The position numbers and the translations under genes are program-made. A stretch of 64,000 nt of DNA from Actinomycetota bacterium (GTDB lineage: Bacteria; Actinomycetota; Acidimicrobiia; IMCC26256; PALSA-610). Under the pieces are notes generated by a model. The model was not told where the DNA came from. It did no database searches and saw nothing but the letters and a program-made list of their open reading frames with translations. The stretch spans positions 1 through 64,000 of the forward strand of contig PLBO01000135.1 of the NCBI GenBank assembly GCA_003134555.1. The letters are read 5' to 3'. Below, piece by piece: positions 43,582 to 52,108 of the stretch (within the stretch, counting starts at the first letter, position 1; every line of letters starts with the position of its first letter).

Positions 43582-44152
43582 TGCACCCCGCCCGTTTTCT
43601 AGGTTCGGAGCTGTCTAAGGGCTTCGATCCAGGAGGTAAGGCGGGGTGCGGGACAAGAGCGTATGGGAACGCGCGTGTGGGCTCACGCGCACGGTCGTGG
43701 AGCGTGTTGAGTTCGACGATGCCGCGGACGCGATCGTGGTGGCGGTGCGGCCCGTCGCCAGAGCGCGGAGCAGGTGCGGCCTGTGTGGTCGCCGCTCGCC
43801 GGGCTATGACCTTGGTGACGGTCGGCGGCGGTGGCGGGCGTTGGATCTGGGGACGACGAAAGTGTTCCTCGAGGCGACCGCACCCCGGGTTCGGTGCCGG
43901 ACGCATGGGGTGACGGTCGCGGCGGTGCCGTGGGCGCGTCATGGTGCGGGTCATACCCGCGACTTCGACGATCTGGCGGCGTGGCTCGCGGTGCGGACCT
44001 CGAAGAGCGCGGTGATGGAACTGTTACGGGTCGCGTGGCGCACCGTTGGGTCGATCGTGACGCGTGTGAACGCGGACATCGACGCGACCGTTGATCGGCT
44101 CGACGGGTTACGGCGGATCGGGATCGATGAGATCTCCTACAAGCGCGGACTT
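43582..44152 (+). pseudogene. ISL3-family transposase, 3'-truncated, with left end
   Basis: A GCACCCC-containing left end and leader precede a GTG at 43646. Then KSVWERACGLTRTVVERVEF, the zinc finger CGLCGRRSPGYDLGDG with RCRTHGV, HTH region and RLDGLRRIGIDEISYKRG, the start of the DDE domain (first Asp in GIDE). Homology breaks off at 44152 and the frame runs into unrelated sequence. The same leader and start occur at 7878-8030. Confidence 0.8.
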
Positions 44153-44814
44153 CCTCGCCGTGCAGGTAGCTCCCATCGTGGCCGAGGTCGACGACACATC
44201 GGACCAATACCTGCTCGGAGCCCGCGGAGTCACGATTGAAGTTGGCCTCCGATATCGCGAGGACTGGTCACCGTCGACCAGTTGGCAGCCGGCCGCGCAC
44301 CACTCCCGATCGCAAGAGAACTACTACCTCCAGCGCCAAGCAAGACTCTGGGATCACCTTGCCGTGTCGATCGTGCTGCGCGACCGCCACTTCCTTTCGT
44401 CGCTGCGTGAACTCGTCACGAAGGACGCTGAATAGCAGCCCCGGGCCACCGACGTCGCACGCCGCTGGGGTCCCGGCCCTGACACTCCCGACGGTCGCGA
44501 GCCCGGTCGATGGGTTCGGCGTGGCCGAGGAGCGTGGCCGACTACGAACGAACCACGGCCGCGCTTCGTGCTGCGAGTAGCGGGACCGGCCTGCGGTGTC
44601 GGATTAGATCACGGGGTTCCGGCGACGCCTTCTCGGTCGGAGGAGCGGACTCGCTGTAAGCCTTTACGCGCAAGACGCTTCGGTGAACCGTGATCCTGCA
44701 GCGATGCGGCTCGCCGAGCTGATTGCCCGTTATCAGAACGAGCCGGTGTTTGTTGACGTCTGGGTGAAGAGGCGTTCACGCTGCGTTACTTGACGTCGGG
44801 TGGAGGATGACCGC
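44153..44814. other. Debris region without a supported gene
   Basis: A frame at 44200-44435 (YLLGARGVTIEVGLRYREDW) and one near 44680 (MRLAELIARYQNEPVFVDVW) are faintly protein-like, probably relics. No start sites or recognisable families. Confidence 0.3.
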
Positions 44815-44843
44815 GGCGGACGTCAGTTTCGCTGACGTCCGCC
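44815..44843 (+). terminator. Perfect 12-bp hairpin upstream of an exported protein gene
   Basis: GGCGGACGTCAG / CTGACGTCCGCC with a 5-nt loop. No T tract. Probably a terminator for whatever lay upstream, insulating the gene at 44956. Confidence 0.5.
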
Positions 44844-44955
44844 TGCCCAGACCTCGCAGTCGCACGCCCGAGGGGTTCTCTTGTGCGCTGCTGGCAGCTC
44901 TGGGATCGCCTCTTGGAAGGCAGTCGCGTTCTCAGATTCAGTCCGGGGGATCATG

Positions 44956-47205
44956 ATGCACTCTCGTTCGCACGTTCGGTCGTTGTTCTTGAAGAACGAG
45001 CAGGGCGGACTCCGACCAGCTCCGGTATTCGTCGCCATCGCTGGCCTCGTGGCACTGAGCGTCGTTCCTGTTCGGGCGGTCTTGGCGCAAACTCAAACAG
45101 CGCCCGGGCCGGCGAAAGCCCAGCCCGGGCGCCAGGTTTCCGCGGCCGCTCCATTTCAGCTCGCGAGTGGCACGACGACGAATGGGCTTGGGCAGGATCC
45201 GAACACGTCGTTTTGTTTCCAGCCAAATCCCGCCCCCACCGAGACGCCTGGCGGTATCCCCTCCACGTCGAACCCCCAAACGATTGCAACCGATCCGGTG
45301 AATCCCACCTGCAGCACAGCGACTGGGGTGCCGCCGAATCCGTTTATCGTCACCAAATCGCCGCTGCCCTGGCCCGGAGCCATCGCGGGTGCGAAATGGA
45401 TCGGAGCGCGGGCGGATGGCGGGGACAGCGTCGCCGGCACATCGCCTCCCCAGTGGTACATCTATGACCGTCACTTCGATGTTCCGTGCGCTTCTGGTTC
45501 GCTGAGCGGAAGTGCGTATGCGGACAACGCGGTCGCGGTGTTCCTCAACGGTCAACTGCTCGCGTCGCAGACCGACACGGGCGGCGGGGGTGCAGACGCC
45601 AAGAACTTCGGCGGCAACTCAGCGCCGCCTCTGGCGTTTGGCGCACCGCTCACGCATACATCCAATGTCGTCGACTTCGTCGTCCGGGACGCCTCAGCGG
45701 CCAGCACGGGTCTCGACTACAGCATGACCGTCACGCCGGGTACCACGAACTGCTGCACGCTCGGAGAGTTCGGCAACCCTCCCGACGCGACGAGTCAAAT
45801 GCAGGTGGCGTGCACTCTGACGACGCCGGCCGCGACTGCGGCGGCCCTCACGCCGAAGACAGAGGATTTTCCCGAGACACTGTGGCACTGGGGCGCCGCG
45901 CGCAAGACTGCCGCGGACGGCTCGACAACCATGGGCTCGAAGAACATCGCCTCGGCATCGGCGCACTTCACGGCGGCGGACATCAACCACGGGATCAGCG
46001 TGATCAGTGGTCCGAACTGCATCCCGGTCCGCGCGTTCATCATCGCGGTCGGGGGCCCGAACAACGCGACCATCAACCTGACCTCGCCATGTAATTCCGG
46101 TGGCGCGGTTTTCTTGATCGAGAACTCCCCGGCGCGCTCGGTGATCGACGGCCACTGCAGCCAGGCAAGTACTACGCTGACGTCGGCCACCGCGAACTTC
46201 AATCCTTCAGATGTCAACAAGAGCATCGAAGGACCGTGCCTTCGGCACGGCACCGTCATCACGGCGGTCTCGAGCCCGTCAACCGTGACGATCAATCAGA
46301 CCCCGGCGAGCAGCACGTCGATGGGACTGTTGACGATCGGGGAGGAACAGCCAAGCAGCACGACACGAGAAGCCAGCGACGGACACACCACCAGCGCGTC
46401 GACGACAGTGACGTCGGCGTCGGCGAACTTCCAACCCACCGACACAAACCTCCCCATCACCGGCTCGACGTGCATCCCCGCGGGCGACTACATCAAAACC
46501 GTCACGAATGCGACGACGGTGGTCCTGAACGCCGTCGCAACGTGTACCAGCGCAAGTGTGGTTCTCACCATCGGGTTGCCGAACCGTGACGCGCCCCTCA
46601 GCGGCGACGTCATGACCCAGTTGGGCTCTGAGAGCGACATAAATCCCGCCCTCGGTCCGAATCCCGATCTCAACGAGTCCCAAGGCGCGGATCCCTGCAG
46701 TGCCAATACCCCGGAGGGTCTGAACTTCCAGGGCCAGTGGTTCAACCCGGGTTCGTTCCAATCCGTGGGTGTCCTGGGCGCGTATCCGCAGGCTTCGCTT
46801 ACCTCTCCGGCGATCGCTCAGATCGTGATCCGCACTCAGTTCGCCAGCTGGGCCGGATACGTCACCCAGGTCACAGCCGGGATGGCCGGCGAGTCACAAC
46901 CGGCCGCCCACTACGACGTCACCTGGCCGTTCTGGCCGCTCGGCTCCCTTGGGATGTGTCCGTCCCCCAGCACGCTGGGCGCGGCTTGGTCGTGGCAATA
47001 CAACGGGATCACCGTCACCCAACAGGGGCTTCAGGCGGGTCTGGGCACCCCCGGCACCCAGACAGTGCGAGACACCAAGGACTTCCTCTTGGGCCAGACA
47101 ACGAAGACGACGACGGCGTTCGAACACCTCGGCACGTTGACCATGTCAACGAACTGCACTGAGACCTACCCCGACACGACTGACTTCGGGTGTGGCGACG
47201 GCTAA
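44956..47205 (+). CDS. Large exported protein with three adhesin-type repeats
   Basis: 749 residues from MHSRSHVRSLFLKNEQGGLR, GGGGGA 5 nt upstream; the track start is longer. Signal/TM at about 25-45 (VFVAIAGLVALSVVPVRAVL). Residues 100-300 form a beta-sandwich-like region (YIYDRHFDVPCASGSLSGSA ... NVVDFVVRDASAASTGLDYS). Three tandem modules follow, each with SATANF or SASANF, D..N.PI, and a ..T.I..V....TV.INQ core ending LTI. The same module ends the exported protein at 8617. The C-terminal part (PEGLNFQGQWFNPGSFQSVG, CPSPSTLGAAWSWQYNGITV) is unassigned. Cell-surface or secreted; ligand unknown. A strong hairpin terminator follows. Confidence 0.7.
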   Translation: MHSRSHVRSLFLKNEQGGLRPAPVFVAIAGLVALSVVPVRAVLAQTQTAPGPAKAQPGRQVSAAAPFQLASGTTTNGLGQDPNTSFCFQPNPAPTETPGGIPSTSNPQTIATDPVNPTCSTATGVPPNPFIVTKSPLPWPGAIAGAKWIGARADGGDSVAGTSPPQWYIYDRHFDVPCASGSLSGSAYADNAVAVFLNGQLLASQTDTGGGGADAKNFGGNSAPPLAFGAPLTHTSNVVDFVVRDASAASTGLDYSMTVTPGTTNCCTLGEFGNPPDATSQMQVACTLTTPAATAAALTPKTEDFPETLWHWGAARKTAADGSTTMGSKNIASASAHFTAADINHGISVISGPNCIPVRAFIIAVGGPNNATINLTSPCNSGGAVFLIENSPARSVIDGHCSQASTTLTSATANFNPSDVNKSIEGPCLRHGTVITAVSSPSTVTINQTPASSTSMGLLTIGEEQPSSTTREASDGHTTSASTTVTSASANFQPTDTNLPITGSTCIPAGDYIKTVTNATTVVLNAVATCTSASVVLTIGLPNRDAPLSGDVMTQLGSESDINPALGPNPDLNESQGADPCSANTPEGLNFQGQWFNPGSFQSVGVLGAYPQASLTSPAIAQIVIRTQFASWAGYVTQVTAGMAGESQPAAHYDVTWPFWPLGSLGMCPSPSTLGAAWSWQYNGITVTQQGLQAGLGTPGTQTVRDTKDFLLGQTTKTTTAFEHLGTLTMSTNCTETYPDTTDFGCGDG

Positions 47206-47224
47206 CAAGCCGAACGAAGAGGCT

Positions 47225-47258
47225 CTTCTGCCGCGGGCGATCCCGCCCGTGGCAGAAG
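47225..47258 (+). terminator. Terminator hairpin after the exported protein gene
   Basis: 14-bp stem (CTTCTGCCGCGGGC / GCCCGTGGCAGAAG, one G-T pair) with a 6-nt loop, 20 bp after the stop codon. No T run. Confidence 0.65.
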
Positions 47259-47341
47259 CAGCAACAGGTAGTGGCCTCGTTTGACTAACTCACGCGCCAC
47301 CGCCCTGGCGGTCGGAGTCGCGAAAGCGCAAGACTTCGACC

Positions 47342-47547
47342 ATGGCCGACCCAGCGGTGAGTCCTGAGCATGTCGCCCATGTGCGCCACGTGACCGCCGA
47401 ACTACGGGAACTGATCCCGACCCGTCGCTTCGGTCGCGGGCCACGCCCGCGCCCTGTTCGATGCCGACGTGTGCGACGTCGAGGTGAACGATCGGGTGCT
47501 CGCCCCACCGATGGTCGCTGCGGCCGTGGCGGGTCGAGACGTTCAAG
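47342..47547 (+). pseudogene. Degraded N-terminal part of an IS630-family transposase
   Basis: Before the chimeric ORF, frames are broken but end in WRVETFKLSNDPNFESKLVD, the usual segment before the IS630 DDE domain. The HTH-bearing N-terminus is not readable in one frame. Confidence 0.5.
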
Positions 47548-48294
47548 TTGTCGAATGATCCGAACTTCGAATCGAAGCTCGTTGATGTCGTTGGGTTGTA
47601 TCTCAATCCACCGGAACGGGCGGTGGTGTTCAGCTTCGATGAGAAGACGCAGTACCAAGCGTTGGATCGCACACAGCCGTCGTTGCCGATCAAGCCGGGC
47701 CGAGCCCGCACGATGACCCACGACTACAAACGCAATGGCACGATCGATCTGTTCGCCGCGTTGAACGTCGCGACTGGCGAAGTTCTGCACGAGACACGTC
47801 AGCGACATACCGCCGACGATGTGTTGGCGTTCTTCAAGTCGGTCGACGCGCATGTCCCGAAACATCTTGATGTGGATGTCGTGCTCGACAACCTGTCCGC
47901 GCACAGCGCACCACCCGTCGCGAAGTGGCTCGAGCACCCAAGACGAGCTCGTTGGCACCTGCATTTCACGCCCACGAGTTCGTCGTGGCTCAATCTCATC
48001 GAGGGCTGGTTCGCGCAGCTCACGAACCGGCGGCTCCGCACCGGCACCTTCGATTCCGTCACCGCCTACGAACGCACCAGCTTGATCGTCACGACCAACC
48101 TGCCGTTCGAATCATGGACCGAGGTCCTCGGATCCGAACGACTCACCGGCGCCGCCCTCGACCGCCTCACCCACCGTTGCCGGATCATCGAAACCAAAGG
48201 TGAGAGCTACCGGCTCCACGACGCCAAGACCCGAACTCGGTCAACGAAACATCAGGCAGGGGTGGCGACACCCAAGACCCCCACGGCAGACTGA
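47548..48294 (+). CDS. Chimeric ORF: IS630 transposase DDE domain fused to IstB C-terminus
   Basis: 248 residues. Residues 1-170 are IS630-type: VVFSFDEKTQYQALDRTQPS (first Asp-Glu), LDVDVVLDNLSAHSAPPVAK (second Asp, DNLSAH) and HFTPTSSSWLNLIEGWFAQL (Glu). At FDSVTAYERTS the sequence switches in frame to the IstB end seen at 31030-31254 (LIVTTNLPFESWTEVLGSER, RLTHRCRIIETKGESYRL). The junction shares CACCGCC on both sides. The IstB ATPase part lacks Walker motifs, so the fusion is presumably a by-product of IS21 DNA landing in or recombining with an IS630; the IS630 tail is lost. Confidence 0.85.
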   Translation: MSNDPNFESKLVDVVGLYLNPPERAVVFSFDEKTQYQALDRTQPSLPIKPGRARTMTHDYKRNGTIDLFAALNVATGEVLHETRQRHTADDVLAFFKSVDAHVPKHLDVDVVLDNLSAHSAPPVAKWLEHPRRARWHLHFTPTSSSWLNLIEGWFAQLTNRRLRTGTFDSVTAYERTSLIVTTNLPFESWTEVLGSERLTGAALDRLTHRCRIIETKGESYRLHDAKTRTRSTKHQAGVATPKTPTAD

Positions 48295-48356
48295 CAATCA
48301 ACCAACGCGCTATCGTTTTCGACGAACACGCGCTGTCGGATTGAAGAGCGTTCACA
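48060..48356 (+). repeat. Right-end copy of the IS21 element
   Basis: Matches the 3' part of istB and the following noncoding end at about 31020-31317 with scattered substitutions, to GAAGAGCGTTCACA. It diverges from the 29-31 kb copy, so the duplication is not recent. Confidence 0.8.
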
Positions 48357-48515
48357 CTCATTGGGGTAACGGCTGTCGGAAGCGGGGCCTGCGTGTGTGC
48401 GCGGTGGCTTCCGCACCTGCCTTCGGTCGCAGAGCTTGGCTATAGACCACCCCTCAACTGCGTACCGAGAAGCGCATGTCGCGACCTCGTGCTCGCGAAC
48501 CGGTTATTCCTGGCT

Positions 48516-48567
48516 CTACGCGATGGAGCGTGGTTGGCGGCCTCGCACTCTTGCGGTTGGGACAGTG
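48516..48567 (-). pseudogene. Displaced C-terminal tail of the ISL3 transposase
   Basis: Removing the IS3 element (48568-49860) and one copy of GTG joins this segment to the ISL3 gene at 49861, giving QWHTVPTARVRGRQPRSIA and a stop at 48516. That is the usual basic ending of actinobacterial ISL3 transposases. Confidence 0.75.
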
Positions 48568-48621
48568 TGATTCGGCCTGGTATCCGCGGGTGCTCCCTGC
48601 CTTGGAAACGAGGATGGAGCT

Positions 48622-48960
48622 ATGGCAACCAGTGGAACGCGGCGTAGGCCGCAGAAGTATCCGGATGAGCTGCGTGAGCGGGCGGTCCGGATGGTGTTGG
48701 AGGTCCGGCGCGAGACCGGCGAACGGCATGGGACGATCACCCGTGTGGCTCGTGAACTCGGGGTCGGCGCGGAGTCGTTGCGGCACTGGGTGAGCCAGGC
48801 CGAGATCGATTCGGGTCGTCGGCCGGGAACGTCGAGCCTGGACGCGCAGCGGATCGCGCAACTTGAACGCGAGAACCGCGAGTTGCGTCGAGCGAACGAC
48901 ATCTTGAAAGCCGCGTCAGTTTTCTTCGCGACCGAGCTCGACGGTCGTCCGAAGAAGTAG
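48622..48960 (+). CDS. IS3-family OrfA (HTH protein)
   Basis: 112 residues: RRPQKYPDELRERAVRMVLE HTH start, HGTITRVARELGVGAESLRH recognition helix, and a leucine-zipper-like IAQLERENRELRRANDILKA before SVFFATELDGRPKK. Typical length for IS3 OrfA. Its stop lies in the region where OrfB is open in the -1 frame, the usual arrangement for a programmed -1 frameshift producing OrfAB. Confidence 0.9.
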   Translation: MATSGTRRRPQKYPDELRERAVRMVLEVRRETGERHGTITRVARELGVGAESLRHWVSQAEIDSGRRPGTSSLDAQRIAQLERENRELRRANDILKAASVFFATELDGRPKK

Positions 48961-49817
48961 TCACGTTCATCGACGCTCACCGGAGCCGCGACTCCGGTGG
49001 GCTGCGATGGGGGATCGAGCCGATCTGCCATGCGTTGGAGATCGCCCCCACGACCTACTGGTCGGCCAAGACCCGACCGCCCTGCGCGCGGGCGTTACGT
49101 GACGCGGTGGTGGGCCCGAAGATCGAGGCGTTGTGGCTGAAGAACTACTCGGTCTATGGGCGACGCAAGCTCGCGAAGGCTGCTCGCAAAGCCGGCCTCG
49201 ACGTGGGCCGGGATCAGGTCGCTCGGTTGATGCGCACCCACAGCATTCGAGGGGCGAGCCGGGCTCGCGAACGGTTCACGACCCATGCCGATCCCGCCGC
49301 GGTGCGCGCACCGGATCTGGTGTGCCGTGACTTCACCGCGACCCGCCCGGACCACAAGTGGGTCGCGGACTTCACGTATTGCTCGACGTGGAGCGGGATC
49401 GTCTACGTCGCGTTCGTCGTCGATGTGTACTCGCGTCGGATTGTCGGCTGGAAAGCGGCGCGGACGATGCACGCTTCGCTGGTCGTCGACGCGTTGAACA
49501 TGGCCGCGTGGACGCGGCGCGACACCAGCCTCGACGGGATCGGCGCGTCGCCATCGATCGGCACCGTTGCCGACAGCTACGACAACGCCATCGCCGAGTC
49601 GGTCAACGCGCTCTACAAGACCGAACTGCACCGCAACCCCGCCGCACTCGCCGCCAACGGCGGTCCGTGGCGCGGTCTCGACGACCTCGAGATCACGACC
49701 TGTGGGTGGGTCGGCTGGTTCAACAACGAACGCCTCCACGGCGAACTCGACGACCTCACCCCAGCAGAGATCGAAGACAACTACTACCGTCACCAATCTC
49801 AGACCCACGCGGCCTGA
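48960..49817 (+). CDS. IS3-family OrfB transposase with internal deletion of the second catalytic Asp
   Basis: The track start (TTG 49035) is internal: the frame is open through VVTFIDAHRSRDSGGLRWGI, overlapping OrfA's stop. Domains: HTH_21 (NYSVYGRRKLAKAARKAGLD), rve core with first Asp in DHKWVADFTYCSTWSGIVYV and DVYSRRIVGWKAARTMHA, Glu in GTVADSYDNAIAESVNALYK, tail RGLDDLEITTCGWVGWFNNE and RLHGELDDLTPAEIE. Between TRRDTSLDGIGASPSIG the expected HHSDxGxQY segment (about 20-25 residues with the second Asp) is missing in frame, so the enzyme should be catalytically dead. Confidence 0.9.
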   Translation, partial: VTFIDAHRSRDSGGLRWGIEPICHALEIAPTTYWSAKTRPPCARALRDAVVGPKIEALWLKNYSVYGRRKLAKAARKAGLDVGRDQVARLMRTHSIRGASRARERFTTHADPAAVRAPDLVCRDFTATRPDHKWVADFTYCSTWSGIVYVAFVVDVYSRRIVGWKAARTMHASLVVDALNMAAWTRRDTSLDGIGASPSIGTVADSYDNAIAESVNALYKTELHRNPAALAANGGPWRGLDDLEITTCGWVGWFNNERLHGELDDLTPAEIEDNYYRHQSQTHAA

Positions 49818-49841
49818 GAAATCCAACCCAACGAGCACCCG

Positions 49842-51113
49842 TCAAACCCAGGCCGAATCAGTGTGCCACTGCACGCCGCAGTGCAACAGGAGGCGTAGCC
49901 GGTAGTTGTTGAAGTTGCGGAAGCCGTGACCGACGCGTTTGACCTTCTTGATCAACAAGTTGATCCCTTCGGTCGGCCCGTTCGAACGGCCGGTCGTGTG
50001 GAAGGCGAGCACTTCGGCTTCCCAGGCTCGGATGGTGCGCGCGAGTCGTCGGCATTCGCGCACGCCGGTCTGGTCGCAGTGTTCGTAGAAGCGACGCAGC
50101 CGACGACGCGCGGCGCGGACCGTGCGCGCGTCGTACACATCACGCAGAAGCTCCTTCGCGAAGTAGGTCGCGGTGACGTCACCGTGCCGGTCGCCGTGAC
50201 CCAACATCGTGAGCACCCGTTCGTGTTGTTGGTCGGTGAGGCGTTCGTGACCGACGAGCAGGCGGCGGCGGATCCGATACAACGGATCGTCGCGTCGACC
50301 ACGATGACCGAGCGATTCTTGTTGCACGCGGCGACGAGCATCGTCGATCGCCTTGTTCGCCAACCGGATCGCGTGGAAGTGATCAACCACGATCGTCGCG
50401 TCGAGCCGGTCGGAGAGCCCGGTCGCGTAGCCGCGGAACGGGTCGATGACCGCAACGTCGATCGCCGCAACCCACTCGGATGGTTGATCATCGAGCCAGT
50501 CGCGAACGACCTGACCAGAACGCCCTTCGGCGACATCGAGAAGCTTGTGCCGGTCCAGGTCGACGAACCCGGTGATCATCACCCGCGAGCGCTTCGGACC
50601 CGACCGCAAGAAGCTGGTCTCGTCCAGCCCGAGCGCGCTCGGCGCGCCCAGACGATCCGGATCAGCCACGAGCCGCTCCCCGTGTTCGCGCACCGCAGCC
50701 ATCGCGGTGTGCCATCCGACCCCGAACGCGCGAGCGACCTGCGCGACGCTGTCGGCGTCCTCACCGACCCGGCGGCAGATCTCGACCCGAGCTCGTCGCG
50801 TCAACGACGCCCGCGGGCTGATCTGATCGTGCGTCTCGCTCCACGTTGCCGTCGCGCAGTCGCCGTCCGGGCAGCGCCAGACGCGCTTCGCACACACCAG
50901 ACGGACCGGCCGACCCGCGATCGGAAGATCACGCACGTGCACCCGCCGGCGGCCATGACCGACCGCCCGCACCCCACACGCCGGACAGCCCACCCGATCG
51001 GCCGTCGTCTCAACCAACCACCACCACTCGCCACCTTCGAGCACATGCGCAACGACCACGAAACCGACAATGTCGAACAACGCGGTCGCGCCATCACTAC
51101 CGTGACCAATCAC
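49842..51113 (-). CDS. ISL3-family transposase, C-terminus replaced by IS3 insertion
   Basis: 423 residues. N-terminal zinc finger (VGCPACGVRAVGHGRRRVHV; RVWRCPDGDCATATW), HTH (QVARAFGVGWHTAMAAVREH), DDE domain with LGLDETSFLRSGPKRSRVMI (first Asp), VAVIDPFRGYATGLSDRL (second), and RSNGPTEGINLLIKKVKRVG (Glu). The last few residues (SAWV) come from the IS3 terminal repeat; the natural tail is at 48516-48567. The catalytic core is intact, so activity might persist. A different ISL3 subgroup from the copies at 8 and 43.6 kb. Confidence 0.9.
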   Translation of the reverse strand: MIGHGSDGATALFDIVGFVVVAHVLEGGEWWWLVETTADRVGCPACGVRAVGHGRRRVHVRDLPIAGRPVRLVCAKRVWRCPDGDCATATWSETHDQISPRASLTRRARVEICRRVGEDADSVAQVARAFGVGWHTAMAAVREHGERLVADPDRLGAPSALGLDETSFLRSGPKRSRVMITGFVDLDRHKLLDVAEGRSGQVVRDWLDDQPSEWVAAIDVAVIDPFRGYATGLSDRLDATIVVDHFHAIRLANKAIDDARRRVQQESLGHRGRRDDPLYRIRRRLLVGHERLTDQQHERVLTMLGHGDRHGDVTATYFAKELLRDVYDARTVRAARRRLRRFYEHCDQTGVRECRRLARTIRAWEAEVLAFHTTGRSNGPTEGINLLIKKVKRVGHGFRNFNNYRLRLLLHCGVQWHTDSAWV

Positions 51114-51330
51114 CAGGGGTCTCCCTCTCGAGCAGCCTTCGACAGCCGCAAGAGTGGCGAGGCCCCTGGCCTCGTTGGTGGACCTACAAACCCGGCCCGA
51201 TCACGACACGCCCCCAACGTTCATCGCGAAGAGCCGCGTTAGGCCAACCCGCGGCAAAGCTGCTGGCGCCGGTGATCACTTGCGTGGGGTGTGAGCGTCT
51301 TTGGCTGAGCGCGTGTCAACCGCCGCGCAC

Positions 51331-51825
51331 TCAGCCCTTCAGCCCACAGCCTTTCGACAATCGCGCTCCCGCCGCGGCGACCGCATCGGTAGACAAGACG
51401 GTTAAGTCGTTTGTCTCAAGCGCCTGCCGCGAGGCTCGAATTACGATCGGTAGATCCGATGCGGCCCATGATGGAACGGCCTTCAGCTCTGTAGCGAACT
51501 GAGGTGAAAACGATTTCAGAATCCGGAGACCCTGATCCTCAGACTTTGCCTGGCTCGCAGCCCGATCGATTCGAGACAGAAAGACGCACACGGCCGGCGT
51601 GCCTCTAACAGAGGCCGGCGGCCTGGAAACGGAGGCCGCAACAGTAGACGTGGAGGCCGACGTCGCGGATGGAGTGCTCTGGGAGCAGCCGACGAGCAGA
51701 ATGATCGGGATAACAGATAACAGTAGAGCGAGGCGGGTTCGTCGATGACGCAGCCGAAGCAGCAACGGGGTTGCTCGGTCTGTAGTCGTGGTAAAATATA
51801 GACGAATGCAAGGGCGCAAAAACAC
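51331..51825 (-). CDS. Lipoprotein, unrecognised
   Basis: 164 residues as tracked; the signal is LALLLSVIPIILLVGCSQST with Cys about 47. The start is unusually far upstream of the signal and overlaps the divergent gene at 51806 by 20 bp, so a later non-ATG start (for example TTG near 51765) may be real. A Ser/Thr/Ala linker is followed by a helical domain (ILKSFSPQFATELKAVPSWA, VIRASRQALETNDLTVLSTD). Two Cys (CVFL, KGCG) could pair. Confidence 0.55.
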   Translation of the reverse strand: MFLRPCIRLYFTTTTDRATPLLLRLRHRRTRLALLLSVIPIILLVGCSQSTPSATSASTSTVAASVSRPPASVRGTPAVCVFLSRIDRAASQAKSEDQGLRILKSFSPQFATELKAVPSWAASDLPIVIRASRQALETNDLTVLSTDAVAAAGARLSKGCGLKG

Positions 51826-52108
51826 TAGAAACTCCCGCTCACGCGTGCTTTTCGGTGAACCGTTGACGGACGATCAGCGAGCAACGCGGCGTGCGATCGG
51901 TCGTGAAAGTCCGTGGCAGGTTCATGCGACCTTTCTCTTGGGTCTTCCGGTCGCTTGGCTGTGTGACCGTCTTCTTGTTCACTCTCACGTCACCACTTCG
52001 TATCGAATTCCAATCGCAATTGTCACCTGCATTGTCGGCGGTTCTTTCATTCTCAAAGGACTCAGGTCGCTCTACCACCACGCAGTCCTTCGTTGGAACG
52101 ACCGCTAA
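51806..52108 (+). CDS. Small two-TM membrane protein
   Basis: 100 residues from MQGRKNTRNSRSRVLFGEPL. Hydrophobic segments ATFLLGLPVAWLCDRLLV and IPIAIVTCIVGGSFILKGL. Tail overlaps the convergent secreted-protein gene by 4 nt. AT-rich upstream (GTAAAATATA) is a plausible promoter and lies inside the divergent lipoprotein gene's tracked start. Family unknown. Confidence 0.55.
   Translation: MQGRKNTRNSRSRVLFGEPLTDDQRATRRAIGRESPWQVHATFLLGLPVAWLCDRLLVHSHVTTSYRIPIAIVTCIVGGSFILKGLRSLYHHAVLRWNDR

Larger units (their letters stand above)
48568..49860 (+). mobile_element. IS3-family element inserted into an ISL3 transposase gene
   Basis: 1,293 bp. Terminal repeats TGATTCGGCCTGG...GGGTGCTC at the left and their inverse GAGCACCC...CCAGGCCGAATCA at the right. 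Direct GTG on both sides is a 3-bp target duplication, the length normal for IS3. Contains overlapping orfA and orfB. A 202-bp left-end copy lies at 15589. Confidence 0.9.

Noticed and set aside
49926-51242. 438-residue plus-strand ORF opposite the ISL3 transposase
   Set aside because: Exact antisense of a clear DDE transposase; composition is that of a shadow frame.
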